Assembly (NCBI RefSeq): GCF_030732865.1
Contig: NZ_JASHKB010000008.1
Location: 93,659 to 157,658 of the forward strand
From: Roseitalea sp. MMSF_3546
Lineage (GTDB): Bacteria > Pseudomonadota > Alphaproteobacteria > Rhizobiales > Rhizobiaceae
Direction: 5' to 3'
Length of the DNA: 64,000 bases
The position numbers and the translations under genes are program-made. Shown here in pieces: positions 43,205 through 52,808 of this stretch; the first letter of the stretch is position 1; the number at the start of each line of letters is the position of its first letter. The notes beneath the pieces were generated by a model. That model did not search any database and was not told the DNA's origin. It was given only the letters and a program-made list of their open reading frames with translations.

Positions 43205-44002
43205 TCACTCCGGGACGACGGCCACGCCATCATCCTGAATGCGCTCGGCGCGCACACGGGCGTAGTATTCGCTGACGGCGCGCATGTCGTATTCGGTCAT
43301 CTTCTGCGCGATCGTGGACATGACGTTAAGAGGATCATTGTCGCGCACGCCCTCCTTCCAGAGCTGGAGCTGATACTCCATGTAACGGGCGTACTGGCCG
43401 GCCAGATAGGGCACGGACGGGGCCAGACCGCTGCCATTGGGTCCATGGCAGTTCACGCAGGCAGGAATGCCCCGTTCGGCCGATCCCACCGCGCCGAGCT
43501 GGGCGCCCCATTGCAGCAGCTCGCCATCGACCTCGCCGATGACGGGCTCCCGGGGCGAGCGCAGAACCGAGTAATAGGCGCTGACCGCCTCCATTTCGTA
43601 TTCGGTGAGCCGGCTGGCAATGCGGCTCATGACGCGATTGGGCCGGTCGCCGGAGGCATAGTCGATCAACTGCTTGTACATGTACCAGGCCGGCAGGCTC
43701 GTCAGGCGCGGAAAGGCGCCCGAGCCGTCGCCTTCGCCCTGCGCTCCGTGGCAGGTGATGCAGGCCATGCCCGAGCCGCCGTTTTCCGCCCCGCCCATGG
43801 CGACGAGCCGGCCGGCCTCCAGAAGGTCGTCGTCGACCTCGACATCGACGGCCGCGCCGAACAGGCGCGCATCGTTGTCAAGCCGCGCCTCAAGCGATTG
43901 AACGCTCGGTGCGTCCTGAAAGTTCTGGGCCTCGGCGACCACGACCAGGCCGATCGCGGCGCTGGCGGCGGTGGCGATGAGTGTCCGGATCAGGATCGTC
44001 AT
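43205..44002 (-). CDS. Di-haem cytochrome c of the dehydrogenase-oxidase operon
   Basis: A 265-residue secreted cytochrome with a signal peptide (LIRTLIATAASAAIGLVVVA, cleaved near AEA) and two haem sites, CITCHGAQG near residue 82 and CVNCHGPNG near 183. The two halves are repeats of each other (YMYKQLIDYASGDRPNRVMS versus YMEYQLQLWKEGVRDNDPLN). It is a natural acceptor for the GMC dehydrogenase encoded ten bases upstream, and could pass electrons to the mono-haem cytochrome. Confidence 0.88.
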   Translation of the reverse strand: MTILIRTLIATAASAAIGLVVVAEAQNFQDAPSVQSLEARLDNDARLFGAAVDVEVDDDLLEAGRLVAMGGAENGGSGMACITCHGAQGEGDGSGAFPRLTSLPAWYMYKQLIDYASGDRPNRVMSRIASRLTEYEMEAVSAYYSVLRSPREPVIGEVDGELLQWGAQLGAVGSAERGIPACVNCHGPNGSGLAPSVPYLAGQYARYMEYQLQLWKEGVRDNDPLNVMSTIAQKMTEYDMRAVSEYYARVRAERIQDDGVAVVPE

Positions 44003-44012
44003 GATCGGCTCC

Positions 44013-45800
44013 TTACGCGTCCATCAGCGGACGCGGGTTCGGGATGTAGGCGTTCTTCATGTGCTCGAGCGTCCAGTAGGCGAGCCCCATGAGCGGTCCT
44101 GTCGGGTTGTAGCCGAGGTTCTGCGGGAACAGGCATGCACCGAACACGAACACGTTGTGGTAGTCCCACATCTGTCCGTAGCGGTTGACAACGCTGGTGC
44201 CGGGATCGGTGCCGATCACCGCGCCGCCGGTGTTGTGCGTGGTCTGGTAGGGCACGACGGAGTAGTTCTGTTCGGGCCCGGCACGGTTGACGGTCGCGTA
44301 GCTGACAACGCTGTCCATCGCCTCCACGATCTCGACGACACGCTCGAGCCCGTAGGCGGCCATGCGGCGGTCGTTTTCGGGAAAGTCGAACGTCATTCGC
44401 AGCAGCGGCCGACCGAAGACGTCGGTGTAGGTCGGATCGAGGTCGAGGAAGTTCGACGGCGAGGCGACCGACGAGCCGTGCAGCAGCACGCCGCCCGAAT
44501 GGTTGTAGTTGTCGCGCACGGCGCGCTTCCATTCCAGGCCGAAGCCGGGGGTGCCGGCCGGGGTCGGCTGATAGGCGATCGGCCGGCCATTGGTCTGGGT
44601 CGAGCCGATATAGCCGCCGCCGACAAAGCCAAGGTCGCCCTGGTCGAAATTGCCGGTGTTGAAATCGTCGATCGCCATTCCGAGCGCGCCGGCGCCCATG
44701 AACGGATTGGTCAGGATGTCCTTTTCGAAGAACACCGTCGCCGCCGCGAGCGTCTGATAGGCGTAGTTGCGCCCGACGGTGCCGGTGCGGTTGCGGAAAT
44801 CGTACGGCTCGCCCAGCCCGGATACGAGCATGAGGTGCACGTTCCACAGCGAATAGGCGCACATGCACACGATATCGGCGGGCTGGAAGACCTCCTGACC
44901 GTCCTCGTCGACATAGGTCACGCCGGTGGCGGTCTTGCCGTCGCTGGACTTGTCCACCCGCATCACATAGGCGTTGAAGCGGATCTCGAAATTGTCGTGG
45001 CCGACAAGCCGGTCGTAGATGCAGATGATCGGATCGGCCTTGGCGTAATAGCCGCAGCCGAAGCGCTCGCAGAAGCCGCAATAGGTGCAAGGGTGCAATT
45101 GCGCGCCATAGGGATTCTCATAGGCCGCGGTCAGGTTCGCCGAGGGAATCGGAAACGGGTTGTAGCCGAGTTGCGCGGCGCCCTGGGCGAACAGGGTCGT
45201 AGCGATCGGCTGCTTCATCGGCGGGTTCGGATAGTCCCGCGAGCGCGGTCCTTCGAACGGGTTGCCGCCCTCACGGATCTCGCCGCCGACATTGCCGGCC
45301 GCGCCACCGATGCCGGCCACCCTTTCGAAGAAGTCCAGATGCGGCTCGAGCTCTTCATAGGTCACGCCCCAGTCCTGGACGGTGATGTCGTCATCGGACA
45401 GGAACTGCTCGCCATATCGGTCGACATAGAAGCTGCGCATTTGAAGGTCCTGCGGCAGCGGACGCCAGTTCTGGCCGTTCCAGTGGATGCCTGCGCCGCC
45501 GAGACCCTGGCCGGGCAGGAAGGAGCCGAGCCGGCGCATGGGCAGGGCCGTCTGTTCGGGCGTGTTCCGGAAGGTCAGCGTCTGGGTGCTGACATCCATC
45601 ATGTGCTCGTACTGGTGGGCGTATTTGAGATCGTCGTGCTCTCCGGGGCCGGCGAAATAGGTGGCATCGTGGCGATAGCGTCCGCGTTCGAGCACCACGC
45701 AACGCTGGCCGTTATTGGCGAGTTCGTAGGCGGCGGCCAGTCCGGTCCAGCCGCCGCCGATGATGACCACATCGGTCTTCGGCAGGGTGCGCGCGGCCAT
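44013..45800 (-). CDS. GMC-family FAD oxidoreductase, second copy (oxidase operon)
   Basis: A 595-residue flavoprotein. The FAD motif is VVIIGGGWTGLAAAYELANN at about residues 10-29. The C-terminal domain contains QTTHNTGGAVIGTDPGTSVV and MGLAYWTLEHMKNAYIPNPR. It is the gluconate-dehydrogenase-like type, with a Cys-rich stretch (HPCTYCGFCERFGCG) recalling the iron-sulfur cluster site seen in some fungal and bacterial GMC flavoproteins. The stop is followed ten bases later by the di-haem cytochrome gene. Export is via the neighbouring Tat- or signal-bearing small subunit. Confidence 0.87.
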   Translation of the reverse strand: MAARTLPKTDVVIIGGGWTGLAAAYELANNGQRCVVLERGRYRHDATYFAGPGEHDDLKYAHQYEHMMDVSTQTLTFRNTPEQTALPMRRLGSFLPGQGLGGAGIHWNGQNWRPLPQDLQMRSFYVDRYGEQFLSDDDITVQDWGVTYEELEPHLDFFERVAGIGGAAGNVGGEIREGGNPFEGPRSRDYPNPPMKQPIATTLFAQGAAQLGYNPFPIPSANLTAAYENPYGAQLHPCTYCGFCERFGCGYYAKADPIICIYDRLVGHDNFEIRFNAYVMRVDKSSDGKTATGVTYVDEDGQEVFQPADIVCMCAYSLWNVHLMLVSGLGEPYDFRNRTGTVGRNYAYQTLAAATVFFEKDILTNPFMGAGALGMAIDDFNTGNFDQGDLGFVGGGYIGSTQTNGRPIAYQPTPAGTPGFGLEWKRAVRDNYNHSGGVLLHGSSVASPSNFLDLDPTYTDVFGRPLLRMTFDFPENDRRMAAYGLERVVEIVEAMDSVVSYATVNRAGPEQNYSVVPYQTTHNTGGAVIGTDPGTSVVNRYGQMWDYHNVFVFGACLFPQNLGYNPTGPLMGLAYWTLEHMKNAYIPNPRPLMDA

Positions 45801-46505
45801 TCAGCCCTCCCTTGATCTGGTTTCGAGAAATTCGGCCGGGCCCTCGCCGGGCACATGGGCAATGCCCTTGGGGTCGACCGGGTAGGGCACGTTGTGCTTG
45901 TCGACAAAGCTCAGATAGTAGGCGTGCGCGCCGGGGAATCCGACCATGCGCCAGCCGGCATAGTCGCGATTGCCGTCATAGATCGGGTCGGCGAAATAGC
46001 CCCAATTGGCCAGCTTGAGCATCTCGTCGAAGAAGCCGCCGGCGACCGGGCTTTGTTGCGTGCCAGACAGGGCGCCGACGAATGCCTCGCGCCCGGCGAG
46101 GTCGCGGTCGACCAGCCGGATGCCGTCCTGGCCGCCCTCGACCTCCTCGATGCCGCGGCTGACCAGCTCGGCGGGCGGATAGGGAAGCTGATATCCCTGG
46201 GTCGGCAGCGTGCTCTCGGGAAACGGCCCCTGCAGGTAGAGCCCTTCGCCGCGGCCATAGGGGCCGGCGAGCTGCAGGTCGATGAAGTCGACCACGCCGG
46301 CCTGGCTGGCCGAGGGGAATTCATCCTCGGGAATGAAGATATCGACCATGGCGGCGACGAAACGGGCCTGCTCGTCATTGAAGAAGAACCAGGGTCTGCC
46401 CTCGAGATCGGCATAGGCGTTCTGGGCGGGCGAGCGAACGGGCAGGGCCGCCGACAGCCCGGCGGCTCCGATATGGGCGAGAACTGCCCGGCGGGAAAAC
46501 TTCAT
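45801..46505 (-). CDS. Gluconate 2-dehydrogenase subunit 3-like protein
   Basis: A 234-residue protein with a twin-arginine leader (MKFSRRAVLAHIGAAGLS, cleaved near SPAQ). The core matches the gluconate 2-dehydrogenase subunit 3 family (FFNDEQARFVAAMVDIFIPE; FPGAHAYYLSFVDKHN). In related complexes this subunit takes the folded flavoprotein through the Tat pathway. Its stop lies directly against the ATG of the GMC gene, with no spacing. The ATG at 46505 is chosen because it begins the signal. It opens the eight-gene dehydrogenase-oxidase operon. Confidence 0.85.
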   Translation of the reverse strand: MKFSRRAVLAHIGAAGLSAALPVRSPAQNAYADLEGRPWFFFNDEQARFVAAMVDIFIPEDEFPSASQAGVVDFIDLQLAGPYGRGEGLYLQGPFPESTLPTQGYQLPYPPAELVSRGIEEVEGGQDGIRLVDRDLAGREAFVGALSGTQQSPVAGGFFDEMLKLANWGYFADPIYDGNRDYAGWRMVGFPGAHAYYLSFVDKHNVPYPVDPKGIAHVPGEGPAEFLETRSREG

Positions 46506-46578
46506 GCTGCTGGGACCCCGATGGAAATGGTTGTCGCTTTGAGCGGCCAACGCGGCGAAGCGAACGCAGGTTCCAAGC

Positions 46579-47235
46579 CTACCGCTTTTTCGGCGCCAGC
46601 ACGGCCTCGACATCCTCGAGCGCATCGGCAGCGACGGCGATGATCAAATGGTCGCCTTCCTTCAGTTCGGTGTCGTCGTCGACCAGCGTCTCCTCCTCGC
46701 CATGGGCGCGGGCGATGACCCGGCTGTCGCCCGGCAGGTCCAGTTCGCCGACGGTCTTGCCGTCCCGGTCGGCGGTGATCGCGTAGCCGACGACGCGAAT
46801 GCCCTTGTGCAGGCGCAGATCGACGGACGTGTCGGACTGGTCCTTGAGTGCCTGCACGATGGAGCGCGCCACGGTCGAATGCGGCGTGATGACGTCCTTG
46901 AGCTCCAGTTCGTCGCAGACCGCCAGCAGTTCGGCGCGGACGATCTGCGGGATCACCCGCTCAAAGCCGATCGACCGGCCGACGACGGCGGCCAGGATGT
47001 TGACATCGTCCTCATTGGTCAGCAGCACGAGCGCGTCCGCGTGGTCGCCAAATGCATCGCGCAGCACGCTCGGCAGCGTGCCGTCGCCCTCGATGAAACC
47101 GCAGTCCAGCCGGTCGGCGAGCTCTTCGAGCTTGTGCGCGTCGGAATCGACGATGACGACCTCGTGGCCGTCCTCGATCAGTTCCTGGGCCGTCGCGGTG
47201 CCGAACCGCGAGGCGCCGACGATGACAGTGCGCAT
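46579..47235 (-). CDS. trkA: Potassium uptake regulatory subunit, TrkA/KtrA type
   Basis: A 218-residue cytosolic protein. The N-terminal RCK domain binds nucleotides at VIVGASRFGTATAQELIEDG (a GASRFG variant of GxGxxG), and the adenine-ribose contact is the acidic IVDSD. The C-terminal RCK_C domain occupies about 135-215. One RCK unit, rather than the two of E. coli TrkA, makes it KtrA-like. It gates the channel subunit encoded immediately upstream. Two bases separate the genes. Confidence 0.88.
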   Translation of the reverse strand: MRTVIVGASRFGTATAQELIEDGHEVVIVDSDAHKLEELADRLDCGFIEGDGTLPSVLRDAFGDHADALVLLTNEDDVNILAAVVGRSIGFERVIPQIVRAELLAVCDELELKDVITPHSTVARSIVQALKDQSDTSVDLRLHKGIRVVGYAITADRDGKTVGELDLPGDSRVIARAHGEEETLVDDDTELKEGDHLIIAVAADALEDVEAVLAPKKR

Positions 47236-47237
47236 GG

Positions 47238-48698
47238 CTATCTCCTTTGCGGAAGCGTGTTTGTCCAAGTGGAGGGCAGGATGACGACGATCAGGGCCAG
47301 GAACTCCAGGCGCCCGGCGAGCATGGCGACGATCAGAACCAGCTTGAGCGGGTCGGCAAGGTCGGGGCCGGTCACGCCGCTCGACAGACCCACCGTCGAC
47401 AGGGCCGAGACGATGTCGAACAGCGATCCCAGCGGCGGCGAGCCGGCGGCGAGAAACGCCACCCAGGCAAGAAAACCGGTCAGCACGTAAAGGACGATGA
47501 TCGCGCCCACGGCAATGATGCGGTCGGCGGCGACCCTGCGCCCGTTGGCCATCAGGCGGGTCACCGCACGGCGCGGCGCGCGCAGGCGCACAAGGCTGAG
47601 CCTGACCATGCGCGCCAGCGTCAGCGCCCGGTCGAGCTTGATGCCGCCGGCCGTCGAGCCGATGCCGCCGCCGATGAGCATGCCCACAAGGATCAGCGCG
47701 AGCACGGCATCGGCCTCGGCCACGGGTGCAACGGAAAAGCCCGCAGTGGTGAAACCGCTGACGAAGTTCAGCGTGGTCTCCAGGACCTGGTCGGTGCGCC
47801 AGTCGTCGACGGCGAATTTGAGGGCGGCGGCCAGCGCGGCGCCGGTGGCGAGCGCCTTGAGCACGGCGCCGCAATTGGCCTTGCGCAATGCCTGGCGCAC
47901 GCCGCTCTGGCGGGCGAGAACGTAGAAATACAGCGACATGGTCGTCGACACGCAAAACGCCAGAACGGCGTTCTGCGCAGATGTGGAATAGCTGGCCAGG
48001 CTGTCGGCCCGCGGCGTGAACCCCCCGGTCGACACGGCCGTCAATGCCAGCACAACGCCTTCCCAGCGCGTGGGCATGATCGGGACCAGCACGGCGAGCG
48101 CGACGATCGTGATCAGGCAATAGGCGATCAGCAATTGGCGCGCCTGCAACCGGGTCGAGGCGATCAGATCGCGTCCGTTGATGCCGATCTCGCCCATTTC
48201 ATGCGAGGCGCCGCCCGGTCCCAGGATCAGCGCGACGCCGGCGACAGCGATCGCAAAGGCTCCCGACCATTGCAGCCAGGCGCGCAGGAAATGGCCGGCA
48301 AACGGCCATTGCTCGGTTTCGGCGGCGACGGTCAGCCCGGTCGAGGTGACGCCGGAGACGCTTTCGAACACCGCATCGGTAAAGGGCATGCCCAGTGCCA
48401 GGAAGGCGGGCGCCGCCGACAGGCTGACCAGCACGAACAGCGCCACGAACGTGGCGACAGCCTCGATCTTGCGAACGTCGTCGGGCTCCGGCACCCGGCG
48501 GTGGGCGGCATGGCCGGCAAGGCCGAGCGCGACGGAGGGCGCGAGCGCCAGGGCCATGTCGTGGGCGCCATCGGCAAGCGCCACCAGGGCCGGCGGCGCA
48601 ACGGCTCCAAGGAAGACGATGCTGTGGGCGGCCAGCGTCCGGCCGACCACCATCGGCCGGGCCGACCAGGTGACGCTTGCCTGACCCTTGCCCGTCAC
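47238..48698 (-). CDS. trkH: Potassium transporter subunit, TrkH/KtrB family
   Basis: A protein of about 486 residues with four pore-loop repeats, each carrying a selectivity-filter glycine: SVSGVTSTGLT, LTAVSTGGFTPR, FVSGFTTAGFSV and VSALSTVGLSSGV. With the TrkA/KtrA partner it imports K+ across the inner membrane. I prefer the GTG at 48698, with GGAAGG four bases upstream, but an ATG at 48653 and the ORF start at 48743 are also possible. It is divergent from the CaCA exchanger. Confidence 0.88.
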   Translation of the reverse strand: MTGKGQASVTWSARPMVVGRTLAAHSIVFLGAVAPPALVALADGAHDMALALAPSVALGLAGHAAHRRVPEPDDVRKIEAVATFVALFVLVSLSAAPAFLALGMPFTDAVFESVSGVTSTGLTVAAETEQWPFAGHFLRAWLQWSGAFAIAVAGVALILGPGGASHEMGEIGINGRDLIASTRLQARQLLIAYCLITIVALAVLVPIMPTRWEGVVLALTAVSTGGFTPRADSLASYSTSAQNAVLAFCVSTTMSLYFYVLARQSGVRQALRKANCGAVLKALATGAALAAALKFAVDDWRTDQVLETTLNFVSGFTTAGFSVAPVAEADAVLALILVGMLIGGGIGSTAGGIKLDRALTLARMVRLSLVRLRAPRRAVTRLMANGRRVAADRIIAVGAIIVLYVLTGFLAWVAFLAAGSPPLGSLFDIVSALSTVGLSSGVTGPDLADPLKLVLIVAMLAGRLEFLALIVVILPSTWTNTLPQRR

Positions 48699-48830
48699 GC
48701 CACCTTCCGGTCGGGGCGACCGGTCCCTTGTGGTACAACACACACGTGGTGCGAACGCGGCGGGCGGACGCTACGTTCCGTTTGAACGATTCTTGCCCGC
48801 ACGCATTGTAAGGGCACCCGGAACCTTCCC

Positions 48831-49862
48831 ATGGCATTCACAGAACTCTCGCTCCCCATATTGCTGGCGATATTCGCTGTGGCCGGCCTGGTCATCCTGA
48901 CGTGCGGCGTCCAGATGACCGGCCTTGCCGACCGCATCGCCGACCGCACCGGCCTTGGCGAAGCGCTGGTCGGCGGCGTGCTGCTGGGCGCTTCGACGTC
49001 GCTTTCGGGCACCGTGGTTTCGCTGACCGCGGCGCTGGACGGGCGTGCCTCGCTGGCCTTTTCCAATGGCGTCGGCGGCATCGCGGCACAGACCGCCTTT
49101 CTTGCGCTCGCCGACCTGATCTACCGGCGCGCCAATCTCGAGCACGCCGCAGCCGAACTGGCCAATGTGTTCCAGGGCGCCCTGCTCGCGCTGCTGCTGG
49201 CGATCCCGGTTCTTGCCTATGCCGGCCCGGAAGTCACCATTTTGGGTGTGCATCCGGCATCGGTGGTTCTGGTGGTGGTCTATCTCGCCGGCGTGGTCGC
49301 CTCCAAGCGCGTGCGCGACGAACCGATGTGGCGGCCGGTCGGCACGCGCCAGACCCAGGAGGACACGCCCGACGAGGAACAGCAGGACACGCGCGGCAAT
49401 CTGCCGCTGTTCACGCGGTTTGCCGTGCTGTTGAGCTTCATGGGCGTGGCCGGGTGGACGATCGCCCAGGTGGCAAGCGAACTGGTCGACCGGTTCGAGC
49501 TTTCCGCCTCGCTGGTCGGCGCTTTGATGACGGCGGTCGTGACCTCGCTGCCCGAACTCGTCACCACGCTGGCTGCGGTGCGGCGCGGCGCCTTGCAACT
49601 GGCCGTCGGCGGCATCATCGGCGGCAACACCTTCGACACGCTGTTCCTGACATTGTCCGACGCCGGGTACCGCGACGGCTCGATCTATCACGCGCTGACC
49701 CGCGACGACTATTTCTGGTTGGCGACGGGCCTGGTGATGACCACGATCCTGCTGCTCGGGCTGATCTACCGGGAACGGCAAGGCCCGGGTGGAATCGGGT
49801 TCGAGAGTGCCGGCATCCTTGCCGTCTACACCGGCGCAATCATCGTCCAGTCCATCGCCTGA
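48831..49862 (+). CDS. Calcium/cation antiporter (CaCA) family protein
   Basis: A 343-residue membrane protein with about ten helices. The first alpha-repeat is GVLLGASTSLSGTVVSLTAA and the second TAVVTSLPELVTTLAAVRRG followed by VGGIIGGNTFDTLF, the repeat pair of the family. These proteins exchange cations such as Ca2+ for Na+ or H+. The central loop, about 170-205, is polar and acidic. It is divergent from trkH, which puts two ion-homeostasis units together. Confidence 0.87.
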   Translation: MAFTELSLPILLAIFAVAGLVILTCGVQMTGLADRIADRTGLGEALVGGVLLGASTSLSGTVVSLTAALDGRASLAFSNGVGGIAAQTAFLALADLIYRRANLEHAAAELANVFQGALLALLLAIPVLAYAGPEVTILGVHPASVVLVVVYLAGVVASKRVRDEPMWRPVGTRQTQEDTPDEEQQDTRGNLPLFTRFAVLLSFMGVAGWTIAQVASELVDRFELSASLVGALMTAVVTSLPELVTTLAAVRRGALQLAVGGIIGGNTFDTLFLTLSDAGYRDGSIYHALTRDDYFWLATGLVMTTILLLGLIYRERQGPGGIGFESAGILAVYTGAIIVQSIA

Positions 49863-49895
49863 ACGGGCGGCCCACGTCGGGGCAGGCACAGTAAA

Positions 49896-49910
49896 CGGCC
49901 CGTCGGGCCG
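49896..49910 (+). terminator. Short hairpin after the CaCA gene
   Basis: A 6-bp stem (CGGCCC/GGGCCG, loop GTC) lies 34 bases after the stop codon, with no U-tract. It is weak evidence for a terminator before the PRC-barrel gene. Confidence 0.25.
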
Positions 49911-50036
49911 CCGGGTTCCGCAGCAAAGCTGCACTATTTTTGAACGCTCAAACGCAACCAATCTCGATACGCACCGTTTGATTGGCAGCCGGGCCGCGAG
50001 CCCGACAATTGGTACTTGCCAAAGGAGACAGAACAA

Positions 50037-51050
50037 ATGAAACGCTTGCTCGCGACAACTGCAATCGTCGCCGTCATGACCATGCCCGCCATGGCCGAAC
50101 AGCACATGGCCGGAAACCAGGCCAGCGCCGAACAGGTGCAGGGTGCGCAATACCAGGCCGGCGACATGACGCTGATGGTTTCGAACCTGATGGGCCGGAC
50201 GGTCTACACGCCCGAGGGCGAAGTCGACCGGACGATGTTCGAGACCCCGCTTTCCGAAGCGCCCAATGATTGGGAAAACGTCGCCGACATCAGCGACATC
50301 CTGATCACGCCGGAAGGCGACATCTCCGCGGTGGTCATCGATGCCGGCGGCTTTCTGGGCATGAACGAGAAGCGCGTCCGCATCGAGATGGACGATCTGC
50401 GCTTTGTGCCCGACGAAGACGATGAAGGCGAGTTCTTCGCCGTCTACACGGGCGGACGCCAGCTTCTGGAAGACGAGGTCGCCTACACCGCCGAAGACAT
50501 CGGTCCCGAGGGCACGGAAACCGACTATGCCGAGCTTTCCACCCAGGACACCTACGCACGGACCCAGGGCGACACGCTCGGCGAAGGCGAGATGACCGGC
50601 GGTGAACAGACAGCCGATCTGACCGATGAGGGCATGACCGAACAGGACATGACCGACGAGCAGATGGCCCAGGACGAGACCGATGGCATGGTCGACGGTG
50701 AACCGCTCACCCAGGACGAGCAGGTCGCCGATCGCGGCCCCGCGCCCGATCCCGATACGCTCGATCCGGTCAACATTGCCGACCTGACGGCGGAGGACCT
50801 CGAAGGGGCCCGCGTCTACGGCGCCAACAATGACTGGGTTGGCGATGTCGGCGAACTGGTGATCACCGAGGAAGGCGAGATCACCCATGCCGTCGTCGAT
50901 GTCGGCGGTTTCCTTGGGATCGGCGAAAAGCCGGTGGCCATGCCGTTCGACCAGGTCGACATCCGTCGCGACGGGACCTGGGGTGGCCTCAACGTCTATG
51001 TGAACGCCACCGAGGAAGAGCTCGACACGATGGAACGCTGGGAAGGCTAA
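50037..51050 (+). CDS. Secreted protein with two PRC-barrel domains
   Basis: A 337-residue protein with a signal peptide (MKRLLATTAIVAVMTMPAMA, cleaved after residue 20). Two PRC-barrel-like domains (about 48-135 and 255-325) share the pattern GDISAVVIDAGGFLGMNEKR / GEITHAVVDVGGFLGIGEKP. Between them is a Met/Asp/Glu/Gln-rich linker of about 80 residues with near-repeats (DEGMTEQDMTDEQMAQDE). The whole is very acidic. PRC-barrel proteins of this sort are widespread in Rhizobiales and often stress-linked. An AAAGGAGAC ribosome binding site precedes ATG 50037. Confidence 0.85.
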   Translation: MKRLLATTAIVAVMTMPAMAEQHMAGNQASAEQVQGAQYQAGDMTLMVSNLMGRTVYTPEGEVDRTMFETPLSEAPNDWENVADISDILITPEGDISAVVIDAGGFLGMNEKRVRIEMDDLRFVPDEDDEGEFFAVYTGGRQLLEDEVAYTAEDIGPEGTETDYAELSTQDTYARTQGDTLGEGEMTGGEQTADLTDEGMTEQDMTDEQMAQDETDGMVDGEPLTQDEQVADRGPAPDPDTLDPVNIADLTAEDLEGARVYGANNDWVGDVGELVITEEGEITHAVVDVGGFLGIGEKPVAMPFDQVDIRRDGTWGGLNVYVNATEEELDTMERWEG

Positions 51051-51075
51051 GCCTTTGCAGAATCAAACAGAATTG

Positions 51076-51097
51076 GGGGCCTTCACGGCCCCTTTTT
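51076..51097 (+). terminator. Rho-independent terminator after the PRC-barrel gene
   Basis: A perfect GGGGCC/GGCCCC stem with the loop TTCAC is followed at once by TTTTT. It lies 26 bases after the stop codon. This is the clearest intrinsic terminator in the window. Confidence 0.85.
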
Positions 51098-51188
51098 CGT
51101 GCGCGAAGCGAACCGTCCCGGAACGGTGCGCAACCCCCGGCGTTGGGCCACCGCGCCCAGATCGGCGCGCTGAAGACCGGAGGCAAAA

Positions 51189-52791
51189 ATGGAAGAAGCC
51201 AGGTTCGATCTGCACTGGATCGATTACGCGATCGTGGTCGTCTACTTCATCGGCATCATCGCGCACGGTGTGTATGTTTCGCGCAAGCTCAAGGGCGGCG
51301 CCGACGAGTACTTCCTCGCCGGTCGTACCATACCGTGGTATCTGATCGGCTTTTCGCTGTACGCCTCCAACATGTCCGGCTCGAGCTTCGTCGGCACGCT
51401 TGGCGGCGCCTATGAGAACGGCATTGCCATCTACAACTGGGAATGGACCGGCGCGCTGGTGCTGATCCTTTTCGCCATCTTCATCCTGCCGTCCTATCTG
51501 CGCGCCAAGGTCTCGACGGTGCCCGAATTCCTCGAGTACCGCTATGACGTGCGCGCCCGGCGCGCCTTTTCGGTGTTCACCATCCTGGCGATCATCTTCA
51601 TCGACACGGCCGGCGCGCTTTATGCCGGTGGGCTCGTGGTCGCCAATGTGTTCGGATTTCTCAACCTTTGGACCGCGGTCGCGGTGCTGGCGCTGGTCGC
51701 CGGGCTTTATACCGTGCTCGGCGGGCTGTCGGCCGTGGTCGTCACCGATACCGTGCAGGCGATCCTGCTGATCGTCGGGGCGGCCGTGCTGTTCTGGATC
51801 GGCCTCGACCGGATCGGCGGCTGGGAGGAGCTGTTCATCGACACGCCCGACGAGATGACCCAGCTCGTGCTGCCGGCGGACAGCGACTTCCTGCCTTGGA
51901 TGGGCATCTGGGGCGTGATCCTGCTGGGCTTTTACTACTTCTCGATCAACCAGTTCGTCGTCCAGCGCGCGCTTGGCGCCAAGAATCTGAAGGAAGGCCA
52001 GCTTGGCGCGATCTTCGCCGGTTTTCTCAAGCTGCCCAACATCTTCCTGCTGATCCTGCCCGGGCTGATCGCGCTCAAACTCTATCCGGACCTGGAAACG
52101 CCCGACCTGGCCTTTCCGATGCTCGCCTTCGATCTGATGCCGATCGGCGCGCGGCCTCATCATGGCCGCGCTGATCGCGGCGATCATGTCCTCGCTCGAC
52201 TCGGCGCTCAATTCGGCCGGCACGCTGGTGACGATCGACTTCGTCAAGCCCTTCAAGCCGGACCTGAGCGACGAGACGCTGGTCAAGATCGGCCGCGTGA
52301 TCACCGGACTGGCCATGGTGATCGGGGCGGTCATGGCGCCCCTGATCAGCAATTTCGAGAGCCTTTTCTCCTACTTCCAGTCCTCGCTTTCCTATGTCGT
52401 TCCACCGATCGTGGTCGTCTACCTTCTCGGCCTGTTTGTCGGCTGGCTGAACGGCAATGCCGCGTTCTGGACAATCCTGCTGGGCCTGGTGGTCGGCATC
52501 CCGCTGTTCATCTTCAAGGAGGTGACGGGCCTGTGGGACAGCTGGGGCCTGCCGACCATCCACTACACGATCATGAGCTCGATCATGATGGTGCTGGGCA
52601 TTGTCACGCATCTGGGCATCAGCGCCATGACCAGGCGCAAGACCAAGGAGGGCGTCGACGAACTCGTCTGGTCGGGAGCCGAAACCAAGCAGGTGTTCAC
52701 GCAGTGGGAGCGGCCCATCTGGCTCGACCGGACGCTGCTCTCCGGGATCCTGATCGCTTGCATGGCAGGCTTCGTCATCTGGTTCTGGTAG
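51189..52791 (+). pseudogene. Sodium:solute symporter (SLC5 family), frameshifted
   Basis: Residues 1 to about 319 in the first frame form a normal SSS transporter start (LHWIDYAIVVVYFIGIIAHG; LAGRTIPWYLIGFSLYASNM). After PMLAFDLMPIGAR the frame runs into non-homologous sequence. The homologous continuation, GLIMAALIAAIMSSLDSALN, is in the next frame and runs to TAG at 52791. The break is within the GGCGCGCGGC tract at 52146-52155. One more GC unit would restore the family pattern (PIGARGLIMAAL). It is either a disrupted gene, a phase-variable tract or a sequence error. If intact, it would be about 534 residues. Confidence 0.8.
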
Positions 52792-52808
52792 GGCCGCGGT
52801 GAGCGTGC

